Notes: generated by a model from the letters alone, not told the origin. A stretch of DNA of 64,000 nucleotides from Mycobacterium sp. PO1 (GCF_017312405.1 NZ_BLTG01000009.1:103968-167967), one strand, 5' to 3'. Shown: positions 27,856 to 36,616, counted from the stretch's first letter. A program made the numbers and translations.

Positions 27856-29306
27856 CCGCCCTGGCGGGCCCGATGCACGCCAAGGTGCGGATGCAGTCCG
27901 TCGCGGCCGGCGTGACAGCACGTTACCCCAGCCGCGAGCGTCCCTTGGCCCATCCGCCGGCAGGCTCCGATCTGGAGCCGGTGATGGGTGACTACGGGTT
28001 TCCGCTCATCGGCCATCTCCTTAGCTCGATCGTCGAACCGCTCGACTTCGCGCGTCGTCGCTATGCTCGCTTCGGTCCGGTGAGCTGGGTCGGGGGCGTG
28101 GGTTTCCGCATCGTGTCGCTCATGGGTCCGGAGGCGCTCGAAACCGCGTGGATCAACAAGGACAAGGCGTTTTCCAGCGCGCGCGGATGGGCGCCGGTGA
28201 TCGGTCCGTTCTTCCATCGCGGGATCATGCTGCTCGACTTCGACGAGCACCGAGACCACCGCCGCATCATGCATCAGGCGTTCACCCGCACTGCTCTCGA
28301 CGGCTATCTCGCACTGATGAGACCGGGCATCCGGCGCACCGTCGGCGACTGGCCGGCGGCGCCCCGGTTTCCGTTTTACTCGTCTGTCAAGCAACTGCTG
28401 CTCGACCAGGCCGCCGAGGTCTTCGTCGGGACCACCCTCGGCCCGGAAGCCGACCAGCTGGCCGCCGACTTCCACGCCACGGTGCATGGCGGTCAGGCGA
28501 TGATCCGCGCCGATGTGCCGGGTGGGGCGTGGGCTCGGGACCTACGAGCCCGGGAACGGCTGGAACGGTACTTCGCCGCCCAGATCCCCGACCGCCGCGC
28601 GGGCCGCGGCACCGACCTGTTCTCGATGCTGTGCCACAGCCGGGGCGAGCGCGGTGAACGGTTCAGCGACACCGACATCGTCAATCACATGATCTTCCTG
28701 TTGATGGCGGCGCACGACACCAGTGCGATCGCCATCTCGATGCTCGTCTACGAGCTGGGCCGGAACTTGGACTGGCAGGACCGGCTGCGGGACGAAGCAC
28801 TTCACAACGCCAACGACGAATTGACCCTCGCTGATCTCGACGGCGGATACCCCCTGCTCGACGCCGCATTCGACGAGATCCTGCGGATGTACGCCCCCGC
28901 GGGAACGCTGTTCCGGCAGGCAGTCACCGACACCGAGGTTGCCGGACACTTCATCCCGCGTAAGAGCCAGGTGGCGATCAACGTCTACGACTCGATGCGG
29001 TTGGCCGACTGGTGGCCCGATCCGGACCGGTTCGACCCCGGTCGGTTTCTCGGTGGCGCGGACGCCCGGCCGGTGCACCGCTACGCGTTCGCCCCGTTCG
29101 GTGGCGGGGTCCACAAGTGTCTCGGTCAGCAGTTCGCCGACATGAACGTCAAAGCCGTGATGCACCAGTTGCTGCGCCACTTCGACTGGCACGTCCCTGT
29201 CGGATACCGTCCGGTGATGACCTGGGGTACCGGCCCGACGCCCGCCGACGGGCTGCCGATCACGCTGCGCAGGAGGGGCAGCGAGCATCGGCGCAACGGG
29301 ACGTGA
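27852..29306 (+). CDS. Cytochrome P450, CYP136-like
   Basis: 484 residues from GTG 27852 overlapping the SDR stop. Blocks GFPLIGHL, WAPVIGPFFHRGIMLLDFDEH and FSDTDIVNHMIFLLMAAHDTS closely follow M. tuberculosis CYP136 (Rv3059). I-helix AAHDTS; heme loop FGGGVHKCLG with Cys423. It lacks a membrane anchor. CYP136 has no established physiological reaction. The TetR-SDR-P450 association is conserved, but here it has been placed inside the steroid cluster. Confidence 0.85.
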   Translation: MTALAGPMHAKVRMQSVAAGVTARYPSRERPLAHPPAGSDLEPVMGDYGFPLIGHLLSSIVEPLDFARRRYARFGPVSWVGGVGFRIVSLMGPEALETAWINKDKAFSSARGWAPVIGPFFHRGIMLLDFDEHRDHRRIMHQAFTRTALDGYLALMRPGIRRTVGDWPAAPRFPFYSSVKQLLLDQAAEVFVGTTLGPEADQLAADFHATVHGGQAMIRADVPGGAWARDLRARERLERYFAAQIPDRRAGRGTDLFSMLCHSRGERGERFSDTDIVNHMIFLLMAAHDTSAIAISMLVYELGRNLDWQDRLRDEALHNANDELTLADLDGGYPLLDAAFDEILRMYAPAGTLFRQAVTDTEVAGHFIPRKSQVAINVYDSMRLADWWPDPDRFDPGRFLGGADARPVHRYAFAPFGGGVHKCLGQQFADMNVKAVMHQLLRHFDWHVPVGYRPVMTWGTGPTPADGLPITLRRRGSEHRRNGT

Positions 29307-29334
29307 CCCGCCGGCGGCCCCGCGACCGGGTCAC
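29303..29334. terminator. Hairpin between convergent P450 and IclR genes
   Basis: GTGACCCG (29303-29310) and CGGGTCAC (29327-29334) form an 8-bp stem with a 16-nt GC-rich loop. It contains both stop codons of the convergent genes and could end transcription from either side. Confidence 0.6.
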
Positions 29335-30218
29335 CCGTCGGGCTTGGTGCCGCCGAGCTGCTCGGTGACGGCGTCGGCTGTCATCACCACCGCCCGCGCG
29401 CGCTCCCGGATCTCGTTGTCAGTCAGCGCTTTCCCGACCTGCATCGACACCACCATGGCCTGCCGCCGGTAGTGGTCGAACACCGGCGCCGAGATCACGC
29501 TGATGTCGTGGCGGGTCTCGTCGTCGTCGGTGTCGCGCAGGTACACGCGCTCACCGATGTCCGAGACGAGTTCGCCGAGCAGGGCGCGCAGTTCGTCGGG
29601 CAGGGTGGCCGACACCCCGGCCATCATCGCGTACAACCGCCGTCCGCCGGGCGTGAGCCGTTCCACCAGATAGCCGGAGCGTCGGCAGTCGGCCACCACC
29701 CGGTCGCGGCGCTCGGTGTCGGTGCGCAGCGGAATGGTGGGTTCCCGGGCCAGCCAGTCGCGCAAGGAGTCGTCGTCCCACAGCACGAACATCAGGCCGA
29801 CCGGGGGAGCGAACGGGTAACTCTGTCCCACCTGCACGCCGACGTCGGCACCCGGTGGGCCGACCAACTCCAGCAGCGTGATGCGGTCGTCGACGACGGC
29901 CGCCAGCGCGGCGGTGGTGCCGAACTCCGAGGACAGCCGGCGCAGCTGGTCACGCGCCGGCGGTCCGATCCGCATCGATTCCTGTGCGACGTGCCCCAGC
30001 GAGATCAACGACGGGCCCAGCCGATAGGTCTTGTCGGCCGGGTCGCGCACCAGGTAGCCGGATTCGGCCAGCGTGATGACGATGCCCAGGCAGGTCGGCT
30101 TGCTCTGACCGACGCGTCGGGCCAGTTCGGAGACGCCGAACCGGTCATGCGGATGCCGGGCCAGGAAATCGAGGACATCGACGACGCGCTGCGTCGGCGG
30201 CGAGGCTCGCCCACCCAT
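29331..30218 (-). CDS. IclR-family transcriptional regulator
   Basis: 295 residues from ATG 30218. N-terminal winged helix (TQRVVDVLDFLARHPHDRFGVSELARRVGQSKPTCLGIV...YLVRDPADKTYRLGP) and a C-terminal GAF-like effector domain (about 75-260). It diverges from the Rv3531c-like gene; the KstR operator starts 29 bp from its ATG. An IclR gene is not part of this place in M. tuberculosis as I recall it. It may sense a steroid-derived or aromatic acid, as IclR members often do. Confidence 0.85.
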   Translation of the reverse strand: MGGRASPPTQRVVDVLDFLARHPHDRFGVSELARRVGQSKPTCLGIVITLAESGYLVRDPADKTYRLGPSLISLGHVAQESMRIGPPARDQLRRLSSEFGTTAALAAVVDDRITLLELVGPPGADVGVQVGQSYPFAPPVGLMFVLWDDDSLRDWLAREPTIPLRTDTERRDRVVADCRRSGYLVERLTPGGRRLYAMMAGVSATLPDELRALLGELVSDIGERVYLRDTDDDETRHDISVISAPVFDHYRRQAMVVSMQVGKALTDNEIRERARAVVMTADAVTEQLGGTKPDG

Positions 30219-30246
30219 GCGTCCCTCCAGCGACGTTGACTCGAAC

Positions 30247-30264
30247 TAGAACACGTTCTAATCT
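30247..30264 (+). promoter_or_regulatory. Perfect KstR operator with -10 element of the Rv3531c-like gene
   Basis: TAGAACACGTTCTA at 30247-30260 is a perfect 14-bp palindrome matching the KstR consensus. Its final TA begins TAATCT (30259-30264). Position between two divergent genes suggests that KstR also influences the iclR gene. Confidence 0.9.
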
Positions 30265-30319
30265 CGGATCAGAACTCTACCAGTCCGGTCCAATATTGAA
30301 CCGTGGAGGCGCTTCCCGC

Positions 30320-31447
30320 ATGTATTCCCAGCCCCTGGTCGACGCCATCGCCGAGGCCGAGGGCCTCGTGGCGGCCGCGCCGTTCATCGAGTCCGAAGCC
30401 GACCTGCTCGAAGGGCTGCAGTACCTCGCGGGCTGTATCGCCGCATGTACCCATGTCGGCTTCGACTACGACCGGGACCACCCGTTCCTGCACAGCGGCA
30501 CCGGGCCCTTCACGAAGATGGGCCTGGACAACCCCGACACCATGTATTTCGGCACCCGCGTGCAGCCCGGCCACGAGTACGTGGTCACCGGCCGGCGCGG
30601 CACCACCACCGACGTGAGCTTCCAACTGCTCGGCGGTGAGTACACCGACGAAGTCGTGCCCGACAGCGAAACCGCGTTCGACGACCGCAAGCTCGACATC
30701 GCCGCCGACGGCACCTTCGAATGGCGGTTCACCCCCGAGGTGCCGTCGCAGCTCGTCATCCGTGAGGTCTACAACGACTGGTCCGCGCAGCGCGGGACCT
30801 TCGCCATCGCCAGGACCGACACTGCGGGCACGGCGCCGCCTCCGCTGACCCGCGAGCTCATCGAAAAGCGCTACGCCGTGGCGGGCAAGCAACTGGTGCA
30901 GCGCGTGAAGACGTGGCTGCAGTTTCCGCAGTGGTTCTACAACGACAGCGAGCCCAACACCATGGTGGCCCCTCGCCTGACTCCCGGAGGCCTGGCCACG
31001 CAGTATTCGTCGGCCGGCCAGTTCGATCTGACGCCCGACCAGGCCCTGGTGATCACGCTGCCGGTCACCGACGCGCCGTACCTCGGCTTCCAGCTGGGCA
31101 GTCTCTGGTACATCTCACTGGACTACATCAATCATCAGACGTCGCTGAACGGCACCCAGGCGCAAGCCGATCCGGACGGAAAGATCCGGATCGTGGTCTC
31201 CGAGCGCAATCCCGGGGTGACCAACTGGGTGGAGACGCTCGGGCACCGCAAAGGCTTTCTGCAGTTCCGCTGGCAGCGGGTGTCCCGTGAGATGACGGCC
31301 GAGGACGGGCCGACGGTGGAGCTGGTCGCGGCCGACAAGGTCGCGGAATCGCTGCCGTACTACGAATCGAACAAGATCTCAGAAGAAGACTGGCGGGCGC
31401 GGATTGCGTTACGCCAGAGGCAGATCGGCGAGAGAATGGTGGGTTGA
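30320..31447 (+). CDS. Rv3531c-like conserved protein, probably DUF1214-type
   Basis: 375 residues from ATG 30320, the same length as Rv3531c as I recall it. The C-terminal half (YLGFQLGSLWYISLDY.NHQTSLN, ADPDGKIRIVVSERNPGVTNWVETLGHRKGFLQFRWQ) looks like a DUF1214 beta-sandwich. The N-terminal half contains HPFLHSGTGPFTKMGLDNPDTMYF. There is no signal peptide. It is first in a KstR-controlled operon with an SDR and a sulfotransferase-type gene. The reaction is unknown. Confidence 0.83.
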   Translation: MYSQPLVDAIAEAEGLVAAAPFIESEADLLEGLQYLAGCIAACTHVGFDYDRDHPFLHSGTGPFTKMGLDNPDTMYFGTRVQPGHEYVVTGRRGTTTDVSFQLLGGEYTDEVVPDSETAFDDRKLDIAADGTFEWRFTPEVPSQLVIREVYNDWSAQRGTFAIARTDTAGTAPPPLTRELIEKRYAVAGKQLVQRVKTWLQFPQWFYNDSEPNTMVAPRLTPGGLATQYSSAGQFDLTPDQALVITLPVTDAPYLGFQLGSLWYISLDYINHQTSLNGTQAQADPDGKIRIVVSERNPGVTNWVETLGHRKGFLQFRWQRVSREMTAEDGPTVELVAADKVAESLPYYESNKISEEDWRARIALRQRQIGERMVG

Positions 31448-32241
31448 CGGTGGCCGGATCCGAAGGGCTTCTGCAGGACAAGGTCGTGGTGATCAGCGGT
31501 GTCGGACCCGCGCTGGGCACCACGCTGGCGCGGCGGTGCGCGGAGGCGGGTGCCGACCTGGTGCTGGCGGCGCGCACGGTCGAGCGTCTCGACGACGTCG
31601 CCAAGCAGATCACCGATCTCGGTCGGCGCGCGGTGTCGGTGGGAACGGACATCACCGACGACGCGCAGGTCGACAATCTGGTCGCCGAGACCCTCAAGGC
31701 CTACGGCAAGGTCGACGTGCTGATCAACAACGCCTTCCGGGTCCCGTCGATGAAGCCACTGGCCAACACCACGCTCGAGCACATGCGTGAGGCGATCGAA
31801 CTGACGGTGTTCGGCGCGCTGCGGATGATCCAGGGCTTCACACCGGCCCTGGCCGACGCCAACGGGTCGGTGGTGAACGTGAACTCGATGGTGGTGCGCC
31901 ATTCCCAGGCCAAGTACGGGGCCTACAAGATGGCGAAGTCAGCGCTGCTGGCCATGTCGCAGTCGCTGGCCACCGAACTCGGCGAGCAGGGGATCCGGGT
32001 CAACTCGGTTCTGCCCGGCTACATCTGGGGTGGCACGCTGGAAAGTTACTTCAACCACCAGGCCGGCAAGTACGGCACCACCGTGGACGAGATCTACAAG
32101 GCCACCGCGGCGGCCTCGGACCTCAAGCGCCTGCCGACCGAGAACGAGGTGGCCTCGGCGATCCTGTTCATGGCCAGCGACCTGTCCTCCGGCATCACCG
32201 GCCAGACTCTCGACGTCAACTGCGGGGAGTACAAGGCCTGA
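31444..32241 (+). CDS. SDR oxidoreductase, Rv3530c-like
   Basis: 265 residues from TTG 31444, overlapping the previous stop (TTGA); GTG 31450 is an alternative. The cofactor loop is unusual, ISGVGPALGTTLA instead of TGxxxGIG. The rest is standard: INNAFRVPSM (variant of NNAG), NVNSMV and YGAYKMAKSAL with the Tyr-x3-Lys pair. The enzyme probably uses NAD with a steroid or acyl-CoA alcohol. Its stop is fused to the first copy of a 77-bp repeat (TGATG). Confidence 0.84.
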   Translation: MTVAGSEGLLQDKVVVISGVGPALGTTLARRCAEAGADLVLAARTVERLDDVAKQITDLGRRAVSVGTDITDDAQVDNLVAETLKAYGKVDVLINNAFRVPSMKPLANTTLEHMREAIELTVFGALRMIQGFTPALADANGSVVNVNSMVVRHSQAKYGAYKMAKSALLAMSQSLATELGEQGIRVNSVLPGYIWGGTLESYFNHQAGKYGTTVDEIYKATAAASDLKRLPTENEVASAILFMASDLSSGITGQTLDVNCGEYKA

Positions 32242-32397
32242 TGGCGCGAAGACGAGCGCGAGTGAGGATCGCAGCGAGGAACGAGCGAGGACCGGAACGA
32301 GTGGGAGTCGAGCCATGACGGCGCGAAGACGAGCGCGAGTGAGGATCGCAGCGAGGAACGAGCGAGGACCGGAACGAGTGGGAGTCGAGCCATGACG
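32241..32397 (+). repeat. Tandem 77-bp repeat carrying coupled mini-ORFs
   Basis: Two near-identical 77-bp copies (first starting about 32244, second at 32321) fill the space between the SDR stop and the sulfotransferase start; the third unit is cut after GCGCG, already inside the next gene. Each copy has an ATG overlapping the stop before it and ends in TGA overlapping the next ATG. They encode basic peptides of 25 (32241-32318) and 26 (32315-32395) codons containing RRRARVRIAARNERGPERVG. Translation can thus pass without a break from the SDR gene into the sulfotransferase gene. This resembles the coupling behaviour of mycobacterial MIRU elements, although the sequence differs. Confidence 0.85.
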
Positions 32398-33537
32398 GCG
32401 CGCACCGATGTGGGGACCGTCGAGGACCTGCACGCCTCGGCGACCAAAGCCTGCGGCCTGGACGATTTCGGTGCCGACGACGACAACTACCGCGAGGCCC
32501 TCGCGGTGTTGCTGGACTCGTTCGCCCGGGATGCTGCGCTGACCGAGTTCGGTAGCAAGATGAACCGGTTCTTCGTCCGCAACGCACTCGTCGCCCGGCT
32601 GGTCTCCGAGGCGGCGTTCAAGCAGTACCCCGAGCACGCCGACGTTGCGATCGAGCGGCCCATCTTCGTCACCGGGCTGCCTCGCACGGGGACGACGGCG
32701 TTGCATCGCCTGTTGGCGGCCGACCCCCGCCATCAAGGGCTCGAGCTGTGGCTGGCCGAGTTTCCGCAGCCGCGTCCACCGCGCGAAACATGGGCGGACA
32801 ACCCGGTCTTCGCCCAGCTGGACGCGCAGTTCACCAAGGCGCACAACGAGAACCCGGACTACACCGGTCTGCACTACATGACCGCCGACGAAGTCGAGGA
32901 GTGCTGGCAGCTGTTGCGTCAGTCGCTGCATTCGGTGTCCTACGAGACGCTGGCGCATGTGCCGACCTACGCGCAGTGGCTGGCCAAGCAGGACTGGAGC
33001 CGGCCGTATCGGCGGCATCGGCGCAATCTCCAGCTGATCGGCCTCAACGACGTCGAGAAGCGGTGGGTGCTCAAGAACCCGAGCCACCTGTTCGCGCTGG
33101 ACGCCCTGATGGCGACCTACCCCGACGCGCTGGTGATCCAGTGCCACCGGCCCGCGGAAACCATCATGGCGTCGATGTGCTCGCTGGCCCAGCACACCAC
33201 GGAGGGCTGGTCCACGAAGTTCGTCGGGGAGACCATCGGAGCGGACTCGCTGGAGACCTGGTCGCGCGGGTTGGAGAGGTTCAACACTGTTCGCGCCCAG
33301 CACGATCCGGCGCAGTTCTACGACATGGACTACTTCGACCTGATCGCTGACCCGGTGGCGACGGTCGAAGCGATCTATCGCCACTTCGGTATCGACATGA
33401 CCGACGAGGCCCGTGGGGCCATGCAGGCCAGCCATGAGGCGAGCAAGCAGGGCCCCCGCGCGCCCAAGCACACCTACTCTCTTGCCGACTACGGGTTGAC
33501 CGAGGAGCAGGTCAAGGAACGCTTCAGGGAGCTTTGA
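32392..33537 (+). CDS. Sulfotransferase-fold protein, Rv3529c-like
   Basis: 381 residues from ATG 32392. The 5'-phosphosulfate-binding loop TGLPRTGTT lies at 94-102, and the 3'-phosphate region is around VIQCHRPAETIMASMCSL. This is the sulfotransferase_3 type common in actinobacteria. A sulfated steroid product has not been established. The first codons (MTAR) come from the adjacent 77-bp repeat, so the natural N-terminus may have been replaced. It is the last gene of the Rv3531c-like operon and converges with the gene at 33540. Confidence 0.86.
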   Translation: MTARTDVGTVEDLHASATKACGLDDFGADDDNYREALAVLLDSFARDAALTEFGSKMNRFFVRNALVARLVSEAAFKQYPEHADVAIERPIFVTGLPRTGTTALHRLLAADPRHQGLELWLAEFPQPRPPRETWADNPVFAQLDAQFTKAHNENPDYTGLHYMTADEVEECWQLLRQSLHSVSYETLAHVPTYAQWLAKQDWSRPYRRHRRNLQLIGLNDVEKRWVLKNPSHLFALDALMATYPDALVIQCHRPAETIMASMCSLAQHTTEGWSTKFVGETIGADSLETWSRGLERFNTVRAQHDPAQFYDMDYFDLIADPVATVEAIYRHFGIDMTDEARGAMQASHEASKQGPRAPKHTYSLADYGLTEEQVKERFREL

Positions 33538-33539
33538 CT

Positions 33540-34010
33540 TCAGCCGTCGCCGGGGGAGGGGGCGCTGGAATACTCCTCGAGGCAGCCCTCCGACACCGCA
33601 TGCCGGATGCTGTCCGATAACCGGGGGCATGCGCGCTCGCGGGCGGGGTCGCCGCCGGAGTCGCGGATCTCGGTGAAATAGGCGCAGCGCTGCGTGGCCG
33701 CGGAACTCCACTGCACTGACGTGTGCGCCGGTCCGAGCTTCTTCACCCGAACCGAGACGTGGCAGTGCCGGCAATCGACCTCCGCGAGACCGGAGTTGAG
33801 GTAGCGCTCGCGGTCCCGTGTGGTGCTTTCGGCCACCGCCGACGCCCGCACCGGGTCGGAGGCGAAATCCGGAGCTTTGCGCCACGACCCACCACTGTCA
33901 CCGTCGTGTCCACCATGGCCGTGCTCGTGGTCGTCGTCGTGGCCGCCGTGCAGCAACAGCATGGACCGGGCCAGCCGGTCGACGTCGGGCGGTTGCTGCT
34001 CGGCAGCCAT
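33540..34010 (-). CDS. Rv3527-like His-rich, cysteine-containing protein
   Basis: 156 residues from ATG 34010, two bases after the kshA stop. The N-terminus has a His/Asp stretch (HGGHDDDHEHGHGGHDGD) that could bind metal. The C-terminal half has conserved cysteines: DCRHCHVSVRVKKLGPAHTSVQW, RCAYF, ACPRL and GCLEE. These could hold a zinc or iron-sulfur site. It is co-transcribed with kshA, as in M. tuberculosis (Rv3527 next to Rv3526). A role in delivering iron or assembling the Rieske protein is conceivable but unproven. Confidence 0.8.
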   Translation of the reverse strand: MAAEQQPPDVDRLARSMLLLHGGHDDDHEHGHGGHDGDSGGSWRKAPDFASDPVRASAVAESTTRDRERYLNSGLAEVDCRHCHVSVRVKKLGPAHTSVQWSSAATQRCAYFTEIRDSGGDPARERACPRLSDSIRHAVSEGCLEEYSSAPSPGDG

Positions 34011-34012
34011 GA

Positions 34013-35188
34013 TCAGGAGACCTCGGTGGGTTGCTCGGCTTCTGCGGCAGCGTCGTTGCGGGCCTTCAGGTTCTCCTCGACCTCCACCTGCCACTTCTCG
34101 TTGGCGATGGTGGTGTCGACCTCAATTTCGAAGCGGTCGGTCATCTCGGGGGTGACGTCGGCGGCATCGACGTAGAACTGCTGGTACCAGCGTCGCATCT
34201 GATAGACCGCGCCGTCCTCTTCGACCAACAGCGGATTGTCGATGCGGGTCTTGTGCTTCCAGATCTCCACGTCCTGCAGGAAGCCCTTGCTGACGCCGTC
34301 GGTGAAGGCGGTCGCCAGCTTCTCGGTGGTCTTGTCGTCGAGTCCCTTGGGCTTCTCGACGATGACACCCCACTGCAGCACGAACGAATCCTGGGTGACC
34401 GGGTAGTGGCAGTTGATCAGGATCGACTCGGCCTTGAAGTCGCCGTATGTGTTGTGCAGCCAGTTGATCATGAACGACGGGCCGAAGTAGCTGGCCTCGG
34501 AGTCCAGCGATGCGTCCCCGTACGCGGTGCCCATGTCGTTGACGTCGGGACGGCCCACGTTGTGCAGGTACTGACTGGCGATGTGCCCCTCGAAGACGTT
34601 CTTGAAGTACGTCGGCAGCCCGAAGTGGATGTAGAAGAAGTGCGCCATGTCGGTGACGTTGTCGATGATCTCGCGGCAGTTGCTGCCTTCGATCAGCATC
34701 GTGTTCCACTTCCAGTCGGTCCACTCACCGCTGGCCCACTCCGGGATGTCCGGAATGCGGACCTCTTCGTGCGGTGGGTTGCCTTCGTGGTCGTGCCAGA
34801 CGAACAACAGACCGCCCCGCACATCGGTGTGCCAGGCGCGGGTACGGGCCAGGCGCGGCGTGCGCTTGGCGTACGGCACCAGCTTGCACTTGCCGTCGCC
34901 GCCCCAACGCCAGTCGTGGAACGGGCAGGCGACCTCGTCGCCCTTGATGGTTCCCTGTGCCAGATTGCCGCCCATGTGCCGGCAGTAACCGTCCAGGATC
35001 TTCAGCTCGCCCTGCGAATCGGCGAAGACCACCAGCATGGTGCCGAAGATCTCGATGCCGTGCGGCTTGCCGTCCTGAAAGTCCTTGACCGGCCCCAGGC
35101 AGTGCCAGCCCCGCGCGAACCGATCGGGCAGCGTGCCGGTGTCGATCTCGCGAATTGTCGCGGCTCCCGCAGTTGACTCGGTGCTCAC
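34013..35188 (-). CDS. kshA: KshA, 3-ketosteroid 9alpha-hydroxylase oxygenase
   Basis: 391 residues. Rieske [2Fe-2S] ligands Cys69, His71, Cys88, His91 (YCRHMGG, CPFHDW) and mononuclear iron ligands His183 and His188 in DMAHFFYIH. Rv3526 with reductase KshB hydroxylates C9, which together with KstD opens ring B. The KstR operator lies 29 bp upstream. It ends two bases before the Rv3527-like gene. A second kshA-type gene is at 53354. Confidence 0.95.
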   Translation of the reverse strand: MSTESTAGAATIREIDTGTLPDRFARGWHCLGPVKDFQDGKPHGIEIFGTMLVVFADSQGELKILDGYCRHMGGNLAQGTIKGDEVACPFHDWRWGGDGKCKLVPYAKRTPRLARTRAWHTDVRGGLLFVWHDHEGNPPHEEVRIPDIPEWASGEWTDWKWNTMLIEGSNCREIIDNVTDMAHFFYIHFGLPTYFKNVFEGHIASQYLHNVGRPDVNDMGTAYGDASLDSEASYFGPSFMINWLHNTYGDFKAESILINCHYPVTQDSFVLQWGVIVEKPKGLDDKTTEKLATAFTDGVSKGFLQDVEIWKHKTRIDNPLLVEEDGAVYQMRRWYQQFYVDAADVTPEMTDRFEIEVDTTIANEKWQVEVEENLKARNDAAAEAEQPTEVS

Positions 35189-35216
35189 GTCGGGCCTCCC
35201 GTTGTTGGCTTCTAAC

Positions 35217-35230
35217 TAGAACACGTTACA
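35217..35230 (-). promoter_or_regulatory. KstR operator in front of kshA
   Basis: TAGAACACGTTACA matches TnnAACnnGTTnnA, 28 bp before the kshA ATG at 35188. No exact TANNNT follows it on the minus strand. Confidence 0.88.
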
Positions 35231-35357
35231 GTTTTTCGCTGCGTGGACGCAATCCGATAGGCGTTCACCTGCGCAAAAAGTGACCAAAGACCCTCTCGGC
35301 TCCGAGTACCCACTGGCCCGTGGTCGATACCCGTGTGTCCCGCGCCGATCAGGTCGA

Positions 35358-35380
35358 TATAGTGGACACTGTGTTCACTA
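35358..35380 (+). promoter_or_regulatory. -10 element and TetR-type operator over the MFS start codon
   Basis: TATAGT at 35358-35363 fits a -10 hexamer and the GTG at 35371 begins eight bases later, so the mRNA is probably leaderless. A 21-bp inverted repeat at 35360-35380 (TAGTG.ACAC.GTGT.CACTA) covers the -10 element, start point and start codon. It is a natural operator for the TetR gene encoded downstream. Confidence 0.68.
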
Positions 35381-36612
35381 ATGCAGCGGTCCTGTCGCCG
35401 ACTGCCGTCGGTGCCGAGGGCGACCGACGGCCCCGGCCCTGGCAGGCGGTCGCCGCCGCCACCTTCGCCATCGCCTGGGGCGGAAACGAGTTCACCCCGC
35501 TGCTGGTCATGTACCGCGACACCACAGGCTTCTCTCCGCTGACCGTCGACCTGCTGCTGTTCGCCTACGTGCTGGGCATCATCCCTGCGCTGCTCGTCGG
35601 TGGTGCGCTGTCGGATCGCCTGGGCCGCAGACCGCTGATGATGCCGGCGCCGGTGCTGGCGGCTGTCGGCTCGCTGATCCTGGCGCTCGGCGCGCACTCG
35701 GCCCTGGTCCTGGCTGTGGGCAGGGTGTTCAGCGGTCTCGCGCTGGGCCTGGCGATGGCGGTCGGTGGCAGCTGGCTCAAGGAGCTGTCGAGCCCGCCTT
35801 TCGGGGACGGCGGATCGGGTGCGCGCCGGGCCGCGATGAGCCTGACGGCCGGGTTCGGGCTCGGTGCGGCGGCGGCGGGTGTCCTGGCGGAGTGGGGGCC
35901 GGCGCCGGCGGTGATGCCCTACGTGATCAACATCGCGATGGCGCTCGCGGCCGCGGTCCTGCTCGGTACCGCACCGGAGACCCGAACCCCCGCCCGATCC
36001 GGGCGCGCCTGGTGGACCGATCTCGCGGTGCCGGCCGCTGTCAGGCGCCGGTTCCTGACCGTCGTCGTACCCATCGCACCCTGGGTGTTCGGCGCCGGGG
36101 CGACGGCCTACGCCGTGCTGCCTGCGCTGATGTCCGAGCACGTCACGCAGGCGCCCATCGCGTTCTCGGCGCTGATGTGTCTGGTCGCGCTCGGGGTCGG
36201 TTTCGGAGTGCAGCACGCGGGCCGGCGGGTCGTCGGCGACGGTATCGGCGGTGTGGTGGCGGCCTTGGTGTTGCTGGTCGCAGGGATGGCGATGGCCGCC
36301 TGGGCGGCCACCGTGCTGACGGTGTGGGCGGCCCTGCCGGCGGCGGCCGTGCTGGGCGCCGGTTACGGCCTCGCGCTTCTGGCCGGGTTGCAGCAGGTCC
36401 AGCACATGGCGGGTCCCGACGATCTGGCGGGACTGACGGCCGTGTTCTACAGCCTCTGCTATCTGGGCTTCGGTGTGCCGGCGGCCCTGGCGTTCCTGTC
36501 GGGAACCCATGGGTTGTCCTATCCGACGATGTTCGTGGTGGGCGGGTGCGCGGCGGTCGGCTGCCTGACCGCGGTGGTCTGCGGGAACAGGAGAACCGCG
36601 GCAATAAGCTGA
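35371..36612 (+). CDS. MFS transporter
   Basis: 413 residues from GTG 35371, chosen because of the -10 element and operator; GTG 35320 would add 17 residues upstream of the promoter. About 12 membrane segments. The MFS loop 2-3 signature reads GGALSDRLGRRPLM. The central loop after segment 6 is short (PETRTPARSGRAWW). It forms a two-gene operon with a TetR regulator four bases downstream, the usual layout of a drug or metabolite efflux pair. The substrate is unknown. The gene is not part of the KstR regulon by sequence. Confidence 0.85.
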   Translation: MFTNAAVLSPTAVGAEGDRRPRPWQAVAAATFAIAWGGNEFTPLLVMYRDTTGFSPLTVDLLLFAYVLGIIPALLVGGALSDRLGRRPLMMPAPVLAAVGSLILALGAHSALVLAVGRVFSGLALGLAMAVGGSWLKELSSPPFGDGGSGARRAAMSLTAGFGLGAAAAGVLAEWGPAPAVMPYVINIAMALAAAVLLGTAPETRTPARSGRAWWTDLAVPAAVRRRFLTVVVPIAPWVFGAGATAYAVLPALMSEHVTQAPIAFSALMCLVALGVGFGVQHAGRRVVGDGIGGVVAALVLLVAGMAMAAWAATVLTVWAALPAAAVLGAGYGLALLAGLQQVQHMAGPDDLAGLTAVFYSLCYLGFGVPAALAFLSGTHGLSYPTMFVVGGCAAVGCLTAVVCGNRRTAAIS

Positions 36613-36616
36613 CGGC

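Noticed and set aside
31939..33885. 648-codon minus-strand frame opposite the sulfotransferase
   Set aside because: Arg/Gly-rich shadow without domains; it also runs through the 77-bp repeats.
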